Below are positions 9,493 to 18,846 of a DNA stretch of 64,000 nt, in pieces; within the stretch, counting starts at the first letter, position 1, and each line of letters begins with the position of its first letter. The position numbers were made by a program, and so were the translations under genes. Below the pieces are notes generated by a model that was not told the origin of the DNA, searched no databases, and worked only from the letters and a program-made list of their open reading frames with translations. The stretch comes from Micromonospora cabrerizensis (lineage in GTDB: Bacteria; Actinomycetota; Actinomycetes; Mycobacteriales; Micromonosporaceae). The stretch is from contig NZ_JAKKFI010000064.1 in NCBI RefSeq assembly GCF_022230955.1, positions 1-64,000 on the forward strand. Direction: 5' to 3'.

Positions 9493-11073
9493 GTGCGAGT
9501 GACCGGAACCGGGCACGCCAGCATGCGGATCGACACGGCCGCGGGCAGCATTCTGTGCGACCCGTGGGTAAATCCGGCCTACTTCGCATCGTGGTTTCCT
9601 TTCCCGGACAATTCCCTGCTCGACTGGGAAACTCTGGGCCAGGTCGACTACCTGTACGTGTCCCACCTGCACCGCGACCACTTCGACGCCAAGCACCTGC
9701 GGGACTTCATCTCCAAGGACGCCACGGTTCTGCTCCCCGAGTTCCCCACCTCGGAGATGGAGGACGAGTTCCGGGCGCTGGGCTTCACCAAGTTCCTGAA
9801 GGCACCCAACGAGCAGGTCGTGGAGCTGCCCGGCGGCCTCAAGATCATGATCCAGGCGCTGACCAGCCCGACCGACGGTCCGATCGGTGACTCGTCGCTC
9901 TGGGTCGAGTACGACGGGGTGCGGCTGCTCAACCAGAACGACGCCCGCCCCACCGACCTGGGCGTCTTCGCCGAGCTGGGGCACGTGCACGCGCATCTGC
10001 TCCAGTTCTCCGGCGCGATCTGGTACCCGATGGTCTACGAGCTGCCGCAGGCGGCGAAGACCGCGTTCGGCAAGCAGAAGCGTGACCGGCAGTTCGACCG
10101 GACGTGGCGCTACATCGACGACCTGAAGGCCGACCACGTCTTCCCGATCGCCGGCCCGCCGTGCTTCCTCGACGACGCGTTGTGGCAGTTCAACGACATC
10201 CACGGCGACGAGGGCAACATCTTCCCCGACCAGTCCGTCTTCCTGACGGAGTACGCCAAGGTCGGCGGCACCAACGGCATCGTGCTGCTGCCGGGCAGCG
10301 TCGCCGAGGTCACCACCGAGGGTGCGAGCACCACGCACCCGGTGCCGGTGGAGGAGTTCTTCGCCAACAAGGTCGCCCACCTGGAGGAGATGCGGGAGCG
10401 CAAGCGCCCGGTCATCGAGGCCGAGAAGGCGTCCTGGCGACACCCCGAGGTGGACGTCCTCGGCGAGATGAAGCGGCGCATCGAGCCGCTGCTCGACGAG
10501 TCGATCTACCTCGCCAAGGGCGTGGGCGGGCCGGTCCGCTTCGACCTGGTCGGCTACGACGGCGAGAGCGTCGAGTCGATCGTGGTGGACTTCCCGGGCA
10601 AGGAGGTCCGGCCGTACGCCGACGAGAAGGTCCGCTACCGGTTCCGTACCGAGCGGTCGCTGATCGAGCACCTGCTCTTCATCGACGAGGTGGACTGGGT
10701 CAACTCGCTCTTCCTGTCCTGCCGCTTCTCGGCGGCCCGGATCGGCCAGTACAACGAGTTCGTCTACGCGTTCTTCAAGTGCCTCTCCGAGGAGCGTCTC
10801 CAGTACGCCGAGGGCTGGTACGACGAGCACGAGCGCAGCACCGACGCCGAGGACATCACCCTGGGCGACTGGGTGGTGCAGCGGCGTTGCCCGCACCTGA
10901 AGGCGGACCTGACCCGGTTCGGCATCGTCGACGGCGACCAGCTCACCTGCCAGTTGCACGGCTGGCGCTTCGACCTGCCCAGCGGCCGTTGCCTCACGAG
11001 CGTCGGCCACAAGGTGAGAGCCCACCGGGTGGACGCGGAAACCCCCGCCCCCGCCGGCGAGGCGGTGATCTGA
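9493..11073 (+). CDS. MBL-fold protein fused to a Rieske [2Fe-2S] domain
   Basis: The 526-residue protein combines two metal modules. The N-terminal half is a metallo-beta-lactamase fold with the HxHxDH metal motif at residues 58-63 (HLHRDH). The C-terminal part carries a Rieske cluster motif, C-P-H at 466-468 and C-Q-L-H at 486-489. CMP-Neu5Ac hydroxylases combine the same two modules in the opposite order, and MBL-fold diiron oxygenases (CmlA type) are known, so a self-contained oxygenase is an attractive inference; a hydrolase is the alternative. The start is GTG 9493 behind GAGGGGG. The gene is convergent with the FAD oxidoreductase at 11202, with a perfect palindrome between them. The substrate is unknown. 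Confidence 0.8.
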   Translation: MRVTGTGHASMRIDTAAGSILCDPWVNPAYFASWFPFPDNSLLDWETLGQVDYLYVSHLHRDHFDAKHLRDFISKDATVLLPEFPTSEMEDEFRALGFTKFLKAPNEQVVELPGGLKIMIQALTSPTDGPIGDSSLWVEYDGVRLLNQNDARPTDLGVFAELGHVHAHLLQFSGAIWYPMVYELPQAAKTAFGKQKRDRQFDRTWRYIDDLKADHVFPIAGPPCFLDDALWQFNDIHGDEGNIFPDQSVFLTEYAKVGGTNGIVLLPGSVAEVTTEGASTTHPVPVEEFFANKVAHLEEMRERKRPVIEAEKASWRHPEVDVLGEMKRRIEPLLDESIYLAKGVGGPVRFDLVGYDGESVESIVVDFPGKEVRPYADEKVRYRFRTERSLIEHLLFIDEVDWVNSLFLSCRFSAARIGQYNEFVYAFFKCLSEERLQYAEGWYDEHERSTDAEDITLGDWVVQRRCPHLKADLTRFGIVDGDQLTCQLHGWRFDLPSGRCLTSVGHKVRAHRVDAETPAPAGEAVI

Positions 11074-11099
11074 CCCGCGCCCTCCAAGCGCTGCAACCA

Positions 11100-11168
11100 C
11101 CCCGTTGATCATGAAGTTATTGCCCGACGCCGCGGCGTGTAGTGACGATAACTTCATGATCAACGGGG
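11100..11168. repeat. Family B palindromic element, copy 1
   Basis: CCCGTTGATCATGAAGTTAT (11101-11120) is perfectly repeated in reverse complement at 11148-11167, and one more base pair extends the stem, giving 21 bp around a 27-base loop. It lies between convergent genes and could terminate both. A related element with the shared core GATCATG occurs at 60786. Confidence 0.85.
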
Positions 11169-11201
11169 GTGAGAGTCTGGGGAGCGGTGGGGTGGGGTGG
11201 G

Positions 11202-12797
11202 TCAGGTCGCCAGGTCGGACAGGATTTTTCGGGCGGCGTTGTGGCCGGCCGCGCCGATGACGCTGCCGGCCGGGTGGCAGCCGGCGCTGCCGGCGTACAC
11301 GCCGTCGATGCCGGTGGCGTAGGGCATCCGGTCGGTGAACGAGACCGTGTTGTCGACGTGGTGGATGTGCCCGCCGGTGATGCCGAAGTGCTTCTCGATC
11401 CCGGGCGGGGGGAGCGGCACCGCGTCGGCGATCAGCTCGGCGGTGCCGGGGGCGTACCGCTCGACGATCCCGACGAGCCGGTCGACGTAGCCGGGTAGTG
11501 CCGCGTCCCAGGTGGTGCCGGCCAGCTCGTAGGGCACCGACTGGACGAAGAGCGCCGACGAGTGGTGCCCGGCGGCGTCGGAGAGCGACGGGTCGACGGT
11601 GGTGTGCAGGTACCACTCGATGGTCGGCTCCGCCGGCAGTCGCCCGGCCTGCACGTCCGCCCACATGGCGCGCAGCGCGGTCATCGGCGACGCGTCGTCC
11701 CCGCCGACGAGCGACGCGGAGCCGGGCAGCAGGTGGATGGTCGAGCCGAACGGGCTCGGCGTGCCGGTCGGCAGGCAGGAGAACCGGGGCAGCCCGCTGA
11801 GCGCCAGGTTGAGCTTGAGGGTGGTGCCGGGGCGGCGGACCGCCGCCATCCGTTCGCCGAGCGGCGCCGGGAGCGCGCCGTCGGGCAGCAGGTCCATCAA
11901 CCGGTACGGGTCACAGGCGCCGAGCACCACCCTCGCTGCGACCTGTCGGCCGTCGGCCAGCACCACTCCGCTGGCCGCGCCGCCGTCCAGGGTCACCGCA
12001 CGCACCGGCGTACCGGTCAGGATGGTCGCCCCGGCGGCGCGTGCGGCCTCGGCGAACGTCCGCGAGACCGTGCCCATGCCGCCCTCGGCGATCATCCAGG
12101 TGCCGCCGGAGCCGGGCAGTCGGCACATGTTGTGCACGAGGAAGTTGTGGCCGGTGCCGGGGTCGTCCGGGCCGGCGTTGAGGCCGGACAGCCCGTCGGT
12201 GACCGCGTACATGCTGACCAGCAGCTCGGAGCGGAACTCGAAGCGGGCCAGGTAGTCGGCCACCGAGCCCTGCACGAGGTCGACGAAGACCTGCCGCAGC
12301 GCCGGTCGTACGTGCCGCTCGGCGGTCTCCTGGACGCTCAGCGGCTCGGCGAGCCAGGCCGGGGCGAGATCCTCCCGCAGGGCGGCCAGCTCGGCCTGCA
12401 TGGCGTCGTCGGCGGCCACGTCGGCGGGCGAGAAGAACTCGGCGAGTTGCGCCCGGGTGGCAGCGGTGTCGCGGCCGAAGAGCAGGTACGGCGAGCCGAG
12501 GCCACCGGGCGTGGGCAGGAAGTAGTGCGGGTCGCGGCGCAGCACCGGGATCCGTACGTCGAGCGTGGCCAGCAGTTCCGGTGGCATCAGCCCGAGCAGG
12601 TACGAGCCGGTGGAGTGCCGCAGCCCCGGCACCTTCGAAAACGGGGTCTCGGTGCGGGTCGCGCCGCCGATCACGTCGGCGGCCTCCAGCACCAGGACGT
12701 CCAGACCGGCGCGGGCCAGCAGGACTGCGGAGACCAGGCCGTTGTGCCCGGCACCGACGATCACGACGTCGGCGCGGGCCGGAATCTCACTGCTCAT
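11202..12797 (-). CDS. FAD-dependent oxidoreductase, phytoene-desaturase-like
   Basis: This 531-residue protein belongs to the CrtI-like amine-oxidase superfamily. The N-terminus has a Rossmann FAD motif VVIVGAGHNGLVSAVLL (about residues 10-26) followed by the acidic EAADVIGGATRTE stretch. The C-terminus has the second FAD-binding region (GIDGVYAGSAGCHPAG). No other carotenoid genes are nearby, so the substrate is unknown and a carotenoid role is not supported by context. The ATG at 12797 lies 11 bases downstream of the stop of the YihY gene, so the two probably form an operon on the minus strand. Confidence 0.82.
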   Translation of the reverse strand: MSSEIPARADVVIVGAGHNGLVSAVLLARAGLDVLVLEAADVIGGATRTETPFSKVPGLRHSTGSYLLGLMPPELLATLDVRIPVLRRDPHYFLPTPGGLGSPYLLFGRDTAATRAQLAEFFSPADVAADDAMQAELAALREDLAPAWLAEPLSVQETAERHVRPALRQVFVDLVQGSVADYLARFEFRSELLVSMYAVTDGLSGLNAGPDDPGTGHNFLVHNMCRLPGSGGTWMIAEGGMGTVSRTFAEAARAAGATILTGTPVRAVTLDGGAASGVVLADGRQVAARVVLGACDPYRLMDLLPDGALPAPLGERMAAVRRPGTTLKLNLALSGLPRFSCLPTGTPSPFGSTIHLLPGSASLVGGDDASPMTALRAMWADVQAGRLPAEPTIEWYLHTTVDPSLSDAAGHHSSALFVQSVPYELAGTTWDAALPGYVDRLVGIVERYAPGTAELIADAVPLPPPGIEKHFGITGGHIHHVDNTVSFTDRMPYATGIDGVYAGSAGCHPAGSVIGAAGHNAARKILSDLAT

Positions 12798-12808
12798 GCC
12801 GCGGCAGC

Positions 12809-13648
12809 CTAGTCCGTGCCAGCGGACCGGTGGGCTCGCCAGCGGGACAGGGCCAGGGTGGCGGAGTAGCCGGCCAGGACGATCACGTGGAACACGTAGA
12901 GCCAGAGGAGCACGGCCACGCCTGCGCCGATCTCGTCGAAGCCACCGAACGGCACCCCCAGGTCCAGGGGGAGCGAGGCGAAGAGCACGAAGCCGTGCAG
13001 GAAGCCGGAGAGGTTCGCGGCGGTGAACGACCCGATCCCGAGCGTGGAGAGCCAGTCCGGGGAGGCCGGCCCGACGACCCGGAACACCCACACCAGCACC
13101 GGAGTGAGCACCAGCCAGACCGCCAGGAACGACAGCACCACGCCCAGCACGCCGACCCAGCCACCCTGACGGACGAGACGGGTGGTGAGGGGGAGTGCCA
13201 GCAGGATCGACAGCAGCAGCGCGGGGGCCGGTGCGAGCAGCGGCAGCAGGAGGAGTCGGCCCCGCCAGCCGACCAGGTGCTCGTCGGAACGGGGTGCCGC
13301 CACCGAGACGAACGCGCGGCGCAGCCCCTCGCCGTACAGCGACGCGGGCAGCAGCGAGGCCAGCGCCAGCAGCGGGGTCAACTGCACCCCGGCGTTGACC
13401 AGCGCGTCCACCGCCCGGGGCGCGCCGATCGCGGTGGGCAGGGCCTCCACGGCGTACGAGGTGAGCCGGCGTACCCGGTCGGCGCCGGCGAGCAGGGCGG
13501 TGAGCCAGATCGCCAGCAGGGCGACCGGCACCACGGCGATCGCCCCGTAGAAGGTGATCGCGGCGGCGTGCAGCGACAGGTCCCGCCCACGGAGCGGGCG
13601 GAACGCGGCACTGGTGATCCGCTTCGCCTGCTGCCATCCGCTGCCCAT
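12809..13648 (-). CDS. YihY/BrkB-family inner membrane protein
   Basis: This 279-residue polytopic membrane protein has about six hydrophobic helices and the family start pattern: HAAAITFYGAIAVVP near residue 32, and later SLYGEGLRRAF and FGGFDEIGAG. YihY/BrkB proteins have no firmly established biochemical role; some are mis-annotated as RNase BN. I chose ATG 13648 because GGGAAAGGGA precedes it; a GTG at 13681 would add 11 residues but is too close to its AAGGAG. It is divergent from the GNAT gene at 13700 and upstream of the FAD oxidoreductase in a likely two-gene operon. Confidence 0.82.
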   Translation of the reverse strand: MGSGWQQAKRITSAAFRPLRGRDLSLHAAAITFYGAIAVVPVALLAIWLTALLAGADRVRRLTSYAVEALPTAIGAPRAVDALVNAGVQLTPLLALASLLPASLYGEGLRRAFVSVAAPRSDEHLVGWRGRLLLLPLLAPAPALLLSILLALPLTTRLVRQGGWVGVLGVVLSFLAVWLVLTPVLVWVFRVVGPASPDWLSTLGIGSFTAANLSGFLHGFVLFASLPLDLGVPFGGFDEIGAGVAVLLWLYVFHVIVLAGYSATLALSRWRAHRSAGTD

Positions 13649-13699
13649 CGTGATCCCTTTCCCTGTCGTCGGGGTCGGCACTCCTTAAGATCGCCGGTC

Positions 13700-14251
13700 A
13701 TGACTGTTCTCACCACCGAACGCCTCATCCTGCGCGATTGGACCGACGATCCGGCCGATCTGGCCCGGATCTACGACATCTACTCCCGTCCGGAGATCGC
13801 CCGTTGGCTGGCCGTGTCGCCAGGGATGCCGATGACGGACTCGGCTCAGGCCGTCGAGCGGCTGCGCATCTGGCAGGACCGGCACGCCGCCGACGGTGGC
13901 CGGTACGGCACCTGGGCGATCGAGGTACGCGAGACCGGGCTGGTGGCGGGCACGGTGTTGCTCAAGCCGCTGCCGGGAACACCCGAGACGCAGCTCACCG
14001 AGCACATCGAGACGGGTTGGCACCTGCATCCGGACTCGTGGGGTCACGGTTACGCCACCGAGGCGGCCGGTGCGCTCATGGCCCGGGAGTTCGCCGCCGG
14101 AACCCGCGAGATCTACGCGGTCGTGTCGCCGGGCAACGAGGCGTCGATGGCGGTGTGTCGGCGACTCGGCATGGATCACGTGGGTCGTCGTACGGACTTC
14201 TATGGCGGCGAGGAGCTGGAGACCTTCGTCCGGACAGCACCAGATGCCTGA
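13700..14251 (+). CDS. GNAT acetyltransferase, RimJ/RimL type
   Basis: The 183-residue protein begins MTVLTTERLILRDWTDDPAD, typical of the RimJ/RimL-like branch of GNATs that acetylate protein N-termini or small molecules. The acetyl-CoA site lies in GWHLHPDSWGHGYATEA (about residues 108-124), and the C-terminal NEASMAVCRRLGM motif is present. It is a single-domain protein of normal length. The acceptor is unknown. It starts 51 bases from the divergent YihY gene and is followed by a hairpin at 14292. Confidence 0.85.
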   Translation: MTVLTTERLILRDWTDDPADLARIYDIYSRPEIARWLAVSPGMPMTDSAQAVERLRIWQDRHAADGGRYGTWAIEVRETGLVAGTVLLKPLPGTPETQLTEHIETGWHLHPDSWGHGYATEAAGALMAREFAAGTREIYAVVSPGNEASMAVCRRLGMDHVGRRTDFYGGEELETFVRTAPDA

Positions 14252-14291
14252 TCGTTCCCGTACGACCTGACGCAAGATCCGCGCAACTTCG

Positions 14292-14333
14292 GGGAAGGTG
14301 TGGCCTCCGGTCGTCGGGAGGTGGCACCTTCCC
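14292..14333 (+). terminator. Hairpin after the GNAT gene
   Basis: GGGAAGGTG (14292-14300) pairs with CACCTTCCC (14325-14333), and an inner CCTCC/GGAGG pairing extends the stem. It begins about 40 bases after the GNAT stop codon. Confidence 0.65.
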
Positions 14334-14503
14334 GTCGTTGTGGGCAGGTCAGCAGAGGTGGCGGTCGTCGGGGCAGACAAGTCCGTCAATAGTCACGGTG
14401 GTCGAAGTGTTGACGCTCCCGTAGCACGTCAGTAACCTTTGGGCCAAAGTACCGCAAGATTTTGACAAAGACGTGCACGGTTCTGCGCACGCTCTCGGAA
14501 GAT

Positions 14504-14532
14504 TCAACGGGCCTCCTGGGGAGGCCCGTTGA
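14504..14532 (+). terminator. Perfect hairpin in the leader of the GH87-like gene
   Basis: TCAACGGGCCTCC (14504-14516) and GGAGGCCCGTTGA (14520-14532) form a perfect 13-bp stem with a 3-base loop, 167 bases before the GH87-like start. A TTGACA at 14462-14467 upstream is a possible -35, but no clear -10 follows. If transcription starts before the hairpin it could act as an attenuator. The rest of 14252-14698 shows only the GNAT terminator. Confidence 0.55.
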
Positions 14533-14698
14533 TGGTCGTACCCACCTGGTGTTTGCAGGACGAGCGGTGCCCCCGCGCCGCCCGGACCACCCCCGTCTCT
14601 CCCCACACCGGCCCTCTCTCGGCGGCCGGCGCTGCACCGCACCCCCACCGCCGTGGTCGAGCCGCCGCGGCAACCGTCCCCCGACGACAAGGACAGTG

Positions 14699-17600
14699 AT
14701 GAGACGAACGAATCTGTTCAGGATGGTGGCGGCGACAGCCGCGGCCACGCTGATCGCCACGGCAGGGGTCACCGCCCTCGCGAACCCGGCCGGCGCCGCC
14801 CCCCGCCCCGCCGACACGGCGGCCGCGCCGAGCACGGGCTTCGCCGCGGCGGCCACCAACCTCGCGCAGGGCCGGCCCACCCAGGAGAGCGGCCACGCCG
14901 ACGTCTACGACTCGTCCAAGGTCGTCGACGGCAACGCGGGCAGCTACTGGGAGAGCGTCAACAACTCCTTCCCGGAGTGGGTCCAGGTCGATCTCGGCTC
15001 ATCGCAGAGCGTCAACCAGGTCGTCCTGAAGCTGCCGACCTCCGGTTGGGGCACCCGGACGCAGACGTTGAGCGTGCAGGGCAGCGCCAACGGTTCGTCG
15101 TTCACCAACCTGGTGGGGTCGCAGACGTACACCTTCAACCCGGCCAGCGGCAGCACGGTCACGATCAACTTCGGTCAGACCTCCACCCGCTACGTGCGGA
15201 TCACCATCACCGCCAACAGCGCCTGGCCGGCCGGTCAGCTCTCCGAGCTGGAGGTGTACGGCAGCGGCGGCACCACCCCGGACACCACCGCGCCGAGCGT
15301 CCCCGGCAACCTGTCGTACACCCAGTCGGGCACCACCATCAGCCTCAACTGGGTGGCCTCGACCGACAACGCGGGTGGCAGCGGCATCGCCGGCTACGAC
15401 GTCTACCGCAACGGCGCGTTCCTCCAGTCCATCGGGAACGTGACCACCTTCAACGACACCCAGCCGACGACGGCCACCGTGTCCTACCACGTGCGGGCCC
15501 GTGACGCCGCTGGCAACCTCTCCGGCAACAGCAACACGGTCACCCGGACCGGCGGCGGTGACACCACCGCGCCGAGCACACCGGGGACGCTGTCGCACAG
15601 CACGTCGGGCAGCACCATCACGCTCAACTGGGGCGCCTCCACCGACTCCGGTGGCAGTGGCCTGGCCGGCTACAACGTCTACCGTGGCGGCAACCTCGTC
15701 GCGACGCTGGGCACCGTCCTCACCTATCAGGACACCCAGCCGGCCACCGCGACCGTGTCGTACCACGTCCGCGCCCGGGACGGGGCGGGCAACCTGTCCG
15801 GCAACAGCAACACCGTCACCCGGACCGGCAGCAACCCGCCGGCCTGCACCAACGTGGCGCAGGGCAAGAGCATGACGGCGAGCGGCTCCACCTTCAGCTT
15901 CACCCCGGACAAGGCCAACGACGGGCAGCTCACCTCCTACTGGGAGGGGGCGGCGAGCTACCCGCAGAACCTGACCGTGGCGCTGGGTGCCAACCACTCC
16001 ATCTCCGGCGTCACCGTCAAGCTCAACCCGGACCCGGCCTGGGGCACCCGTGCCCAGACCATCCAGGTCCTCGGCCGCGACCAGGCCTCGTCCTCGTACA
16101 CCAGCCTGGTGTCGGCGGCGACCTACCAGTTCGTCCAGGGCACCAACGTGGTGAGCATCCCGGTCACCGCGACCACCGCGGACGTGCAGCTGCGGTTCAC
16201 CGGCAACACCGGCGCCCCGTCCGGCCAGGTGGCCGAGTTCGAGGTGTGTGGCACGCCGGCGCCCAACCCGGACCTGGTCGTCAGCTCGGTGACCTGGTCA
16301 CCCACGTCGCCCAGCGAGGTCTCCCCGGTCACGTTCTCGGCCGTGGTGCAGAACATCGGCTCCGCCGCCGCCGCGGCGACCACGGTGAACGTCAGCCTGG
16401 CCGGCGCGGTCGTCGGCAGCGCCACGGTGGGCGCGCTCGCCGCGGGCGCCTCGACCACCGTGTCGCTCAACGCCGGCACCCGGCCGATGGGCAGCTACGC
16501 CGTCTCGGCGGTGGTCGACCCGACGAACACGATCGTCGAGCAGAACAACGGCAACAACAGCTTCACGGCAGCGTCGCCACTGGTGGTCGGGCAGGCCCCC
16601 GGTCCGGACCTCCAGGTGCTCAGCATCGCCTCGAACCCGCCGAACCCGGCGGTCGGGGCGTCCGTCACCTTCACCGTGGCGGTCCGCAACCGTGGCACCA
16701 CCGCGACCGGCGCGACCACGGTCACCCGGGTGGTGGTCGGCAGCACCACGCTCAACACCAACACCGCCTCGATCGCGGCCGGTGCGACGGTCAACGTGGC
16801 CGTCACCGGCAGTTGGACCGCCACCAGCGGGGGCGCCACCATCACGGCGACCGCTGACGCGACCAACGCGGTGAGCGAGACCAACGAGACCAACAACGGG
16901 TTCAGCCAGTCGATCGTGGTCGGGCGCGGCGCCGCCGTCCCGTACGTCTCGTACGAGGCGGAGGCCGGTCGCTACCAGGGCACGCTCCTGGAGCCCGACG
17001 CGCTGCGGACCTTCGGCCACACCAACTTCGCCAGCGAGTCCTCCGGCCGCAAGTCGGTACGGCTCAACAGCACCGGCCAGTTCGTCGAGTTCACCTCGGC
17101 CAACCAGGCCAACTCCATCGTGGTGCGAAACTCCATCCCGGACGCGCCCGGTGGTGGCGGCATCGAGGCGACCATCAGCCTCTACGTCAACGACGTCTTC
17201 TCCCGGAAGTTGACGCTGTCGTCGCGGCACAGTTGGCTCTACGGCAACACCGACGGGCCGGAGGCGCTGACCAACACCCCGCAGGCCGACGCCCGACGGC
17301 TGTTCGACGAGTCGAACGCGCTGCTGGCGCAGTCGTACCCGGCCGGCACCCGGTTCAAGTTGCAGCGCGACTCGGGTGACTCCGCCTCGTTCTACGTCAT
17401 CGACATGATCGACCTGGAGCAGGTGGCACCGGCGGCGAGCCAGCCGGCCGGCTGCACCTCGATCACCTCGTACGGTGCGGTCCCGAACGACGGGCTCGAC
17501 GACACCGCCGCCATCCAGCGCGCGGTGACCGACGACCAGAACGGCGTCATCAGCTGCGTCTGGATCCCGGCCGGGCAGTGGCGGCAGGAGCAGAAGATCC

Positions 17601-18673
17601 TGACCGACGACCCGCTGAACCGGGGCATGCACAACCAGGTCGGCATCAGCAACGTCACGATCCGGGGCGCCGGGATGTGGCACTCGCAGCTGTACACCTT
17701 GACCGAGCCGCAGAACGTGGTGGGCGGCATCAACCACCCGCACGAGGGCAACTTCGGCTTCGACATCGACAAGAACACCCAGATCTCCGACATCGCCATC
17801 TTCGGTTCCGGCCGGATCCGTGGCGGTGACGGCAACGCCGAGGGTGGCGTCGGTCTGAACGGTCGCTTCGGCGCCGGCACGAAGATCAGCAACGTGTGGA
17901 TCGAGCACGCCAACGTGGGCGCCTGGGTGGGTCGCGACTACGACAACATCCCCGACCTGTGGGGGCCGGCCGACGGGCTGGAGTTCACCGGTATGCGGAT
18001 CCGCAACACGTACGCCGACGGCATCAACTTCAGCAACGGCACGCGTAACTCGCGGGTGTTCAACTCGTCGTTCCGCACCACCGGTGACGACGCGCTCGCG
18101 GTCTGGGCCAACCCGTACGTGAAGGACCGCAACGTCGACATCGCCCACGACAACCACTTCGTCAACAACACCATCCAGTTGCCCTGGCGGGCCAACGGCA
18201 TCGCCATCTACGGCGGCTACGACAACTCGATCCAGAACAACCTGATCTACGACACCGCGAACTACCCGGGCATCATGCTGGCGACCGACCACGACCCGCT
18301 GCCCTTCTCCGGGACGACGCTGATCGCCAACAACGGGCTCTACCGCACCGGTGGCGCGTTCTGGAACGAGGACCAGGAGTTCGGCGCCATCACGATCTTC
18401 CCGGCCACTCGGGACATCGTCGGCGTCACGATCCGGGACACCGACATCATCGACTCCACGTTCGACGGCATCCAGTTCAAGAACGGTGGCGGCAACATAC
18501 CGAACCTCGCGATCACCAATGTGCGGATCGACAAGTCCAACAACGGTGCCGGCATCCTCGCGATGAGCGGCGCGCGCGGCAACGCCAACCTGACGAACGT
18601 GACCATCACGAACTCGGCCGACGGCAACATCGTCATCCAGCCGGGCTCGCAGTTCGTCATCAACGGCGGCTGA
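14699..18673 (+). CDS. Secreted multidomain polysaccharidase, GH87-like alpha-1,3-glucanase/mycodextranase
   Basis: The 1,324-residue protein is built for extracellular polysaccharide attack. In order: signal peptide (1 to about 35); F5/8-type C carbohydrate-binding domain (about 51-190); two fibronectin type III domains (about 200-284 and 292-378); a second F5/8 domain (about 383-519); two CARDB domains (about 524-629 and 634-742); a CBM6/35-like domain (about 749-911, YEAEAGRYQG); and a right-handed beta-helix catalytic domain (about 918-1324, ITSYGAVPNDGLDDTAAIQ). Its ADGINF and TGDDALAVW motifs resemble GH87 enzymes, which cut alpha-1,3-glucan or mycodextran in fungal walls. GH49-like or pectate-lyase-like activity is a lesser possibility. 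ATG 14699 is preceded by AAGGA; a strong terminator follows. Confidence 0.78.
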   Translation: MRRTNLFRMVAATAAATLIATAGVTALANPAGAAPRPADTAAAPSTGFAAAATNLAQGRPTQESGHADVYDSSKVVDGNAGSYWESVNNSFPEWVQVDLGSSQSVNQVVLKLPTSGWGTRTQTLSVQGSANGSSFTNLVGSQTYTFNPASGSTVTINFGQTSTRYVRITITANSAWPAGQLSELEVYGSGGTTPDTTAPSVPGNLSYTQSGTTISLNWVASTDNAGGSGIAGYDVYRNGAFLQSIGNVTTFNDTQPTTATVSYHVRARDAAGNLSGNSNTVTRTGGGDTTAPSTPGTLSHSTSGSTITLNWGASTDSGGSGLAGYNVYRGGNLVATLGTVLTYQDTQPATATVSYHVRARDGAGNLSGNSNTVTRTGSNPPACTNVAQGKSMTASGSTFSFTPDKANDGQLTSYWEGAASYPQNLTVALGANHSISGVTVKLNPDPAWGTRAQTIQVLGRDQASSSYTSLVSAATYQFVQGTNVVSIPVTATTADVQLRFTGNTGAPSGQVAEFEVCGTPAPNPDLVVSSVTWSPTSPSEVSPVTFSAVVQNIGSAAAAATTVNVSLAGAVVGSATVGALAAGASTTVSLNAGTRPMGSYAVSAVVDPTNTIVEQNNGNNSFTAASPLVVGQAPGPDLQVLSIASNPPNPAVGASVTFTVAVRNRGTTATGATTVTRVVVGSTTLNTNTASIAAGATVNVAVTGSWTATSGGATITATADATNAVSETNETNNGFSQSIVVGRGAAVPYVSYEAEAGRYQGTLLEPDALRTFGHTNFASESSGRKSVRLNSTGQFVEFTSANQANSIVVRNSIPDAPGGGGIEATISLYVNDVFSRKLTLSSRHSWLYGNTDGPEALTNTPQADARRLFDESNALLAQSYPAGTRFKLQRDSGDSASFYVIDMIDLEQVAPAASQPAGCTSITSYGAVPNDGLDDTAAIQRAVTDDQNGVISCVWIPAGQWRQEQKILTDDPLNRGMHNQVGISNVTIRGAGMWHSQLYTLTEPQNVVGGINHPHEGNFGFDIDKNTQISDIAIFGSGRIRGGDGNAEGGVGLNGRFGAGTKISNVWIEHANVGAWVGRDYDNIPDLWGPADGLEFTGMRIRNTYADGINFSNGTRNSRVFNSSFRTTGDDALAVWANPYVKDRNVDIAHDNHFVNNTIQLPWRANGIAIYGGYDNSIQNNLIYDTANYPGIMLATDHDPLPFSGTTLIANNGLYRTGGAFWNEDQEFGAITIFPATRDIVGVTIRDTDIIDSTFDGIQFKNGGGNIPNLAITNVRIDKSNNGAGILAMSGARGNANLTNVTITNSADGNIVIQPGSQFVINGG

Positions 18674-18676
18674 TCC

Positions 18677-18708
18677 CGGCCGGGGGCCGCTCCGGCGGCC
18701 CCCGGCCG
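18677..18708 (+). terminator. Terminator after the GH87-like gene
   Basis: CGGCCGGGGGCCGC (18677-18690) and GCGGCCCCCGGCCG (18695-18708) form a perfect 14-bp stem with a TCCG tetraloop, immediately after the stop codon. Confidence 0.9.
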
Positions 18709-18722
18709 TTCCACTCGCTCCT

Positions 18723-18800
18723 TGATCAACACGGCTTCAACGAGATCGGGGTATCCGCGGCACGCGGATACCCCGACCTCCGTGAGCCCGAGTCGATCAT
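18723..18800. repeat. Family A palindromic element, copy 2
   Basis: The outer ends read TGATCAACACGG and CCGAGTCGATCA, imperfect arms of the family A repeat. The centre is a perfect 14-bp stem: TCGGGGTATCCGCG (18746-18759) against CGCGGATACCCCGA (18763-18776), with a GCA loop. It lies between the GH87-like terminator and the DUF6000 gene. Confidence 0.8.
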
Positions 18801-18846
18801 TGGTGTGCGTCCGCGGCGCAGGGTCCGTCCCGGGCAAGATGGCCCG

